Source: Succinatimonas hippei (GTDB lineage: Bacteria; Pseudomonadota; Gammaproteobacteria; Enterobacterales; Succinivibrionaceae). From it: 6,583 nt of DNA. Each line of letters starts with the position of its first letter. Within the stretch, counting starts at the first letter, position 1. A program made the translations under genes and the position numbers. Where the stretch lies: assembly GCA_004557545.1 (NCBI GenBank), contig SFGV01000081.1, forward strand, positions 1 through 6,583, in the 5' to 3' direction. Under the pieces are notes generated by a model. It saw only the letters and a program-made list of their open reading frames with translations, was not told the DNA's origin and searched no databases. This document shows, piece by piece, positions 6,365-6,583 of the stretch.

Positions 6365-6583
6365 TCATCGCAAGCAAAAAGAATATTCCAGAAAAGGCAG
6401 CAGGACAAGAAACGTCAAGCAAACATTTCTAATTATCACTGAAGGAGTTAATACTGAACCTGACTACTTCAATGCATTCAGACTAACATCTGCCACGATC
6501 AAAACCTTGGGGCAAGGAAAGAGTACTACTACGTTGGTTAAGAAGGCGATAAACATCAAGGCAAACTTGAAAAAGCTAGGAAG
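6348..6583 (+). CDS. rloB: RloB-like protein, TOPRIM-type candidate effector (3' truncated by window)
   Basis: Only the first 78 residues are present; the frame runs off the window end. The N-terminus is rich in Lys and Arg (about residues 4-24). A hydrophobic strand leading into FLIITEGVNTEPDYF (27-41) follows, the RloB-family signature. E32 sits in the position of the TOPRIM metal-binding glutamate, and TEPDYF is the conserved RloB extension. A GQGKSTTTLVKKA stretch follows near 57-69, like the G-x-G-x2 segment that follows in RloB proteins. The start ATG 6348 lies inside the end of rloA with a 17-nt overlap and only a weak ribosome site (TAAAG, 6336-6340), so translational coupling is likely. 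The DxD part of TOPRIM would lie beyond the window, so catalytic integrity cannot be judged. AbiLii of the AbiL system is related; a DUF4435 (AriB) identity is less likely. Confidence 0.82.
   Translation, partial: MSQKINHRKQKEYSRKGSRTRNVKQTFLIITEGVNTEPDYFNAFRLTSATIKTLGQGKSTTTLVKKAINIKANLKKLG

Noticed and set aside
5135..6583. PARIS (AriA-AriB) assignment for the ATPase pair
   Set aside because: AriB is a DUF4435 protein. The visible partner carries the RloB TEG...TEPDYF signature, so RloAB/AbiL-like fits better.
1..6583. CRISPR array, tRNA/rRNA genes, insertion sequences or attachment sites
   Set aside because: No regularly spaced repeats, no tRNA cloverleaf, no transposase and no terminal inverted or direct repeats were found on reading both strands.

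Overview
The window looks like chromosomal DNA of a gammaproteobacterium. The evidence is gene content and order: the 3' end of a HupB-type HU gene and a PpiD gene lie on the same strand, as they do next to each other in Escherichia coli, and a UspE-type tandem universal stress protein lies between them. An FNR-like box and the overall character would fit an anaerobic or facultative host-associated member, possibly Aeromonadales/Succinivibrionaceae. That placement is inference only, and no species can be named from the sequence. All supported genes are on the + strand.

Layout: (1) 1-222, C-terminal 73 residues of HU, closed by a strong intrinsic terminator (237-271). (2) 272-616, a gene-poor leader with a TATAAT hexamer, an FNR-like box and an orphan Shine-Dalgarno sequence. 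(3) 617-2851, a two-gene unit: a 12-TM major facilitator transporter followed 27 nt later by uspE. (4) 2852-2999, a short promoter region. (5) 3000-4922, ppiD, a membrane-anchored periplasmic chaperone with a parvulin domain. (6) 4923-5134, two successive hairpins and an A+T-rich spacer with an inverted repeat. (7) 5135-6583, an A+T-richer two-gene unit: an RloA-type AAA/ABC-like ATPase overlapping by 17 nt the start of an RloB-type (TOPRIM-like) protein, which is cut by the window edge.

The first part is housekeeping and envelope/stress biology: nucleoid protein, transporter, stress protein and periplasmic folding factor. The MFS-uspE pair sits where E. coli has a direct hupB-ppiD junction. 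The last part looks accessory. The RloA/RloB pair belongs to the ATPase-plus-TOPRIM-nuclease class of candidate anti-phage systems (compare AbiL, PARIS, Septu and Gabija in general design) and is the strongest candidate for an under-described system here. Only the first 78 residues of its presumed effector are visible.
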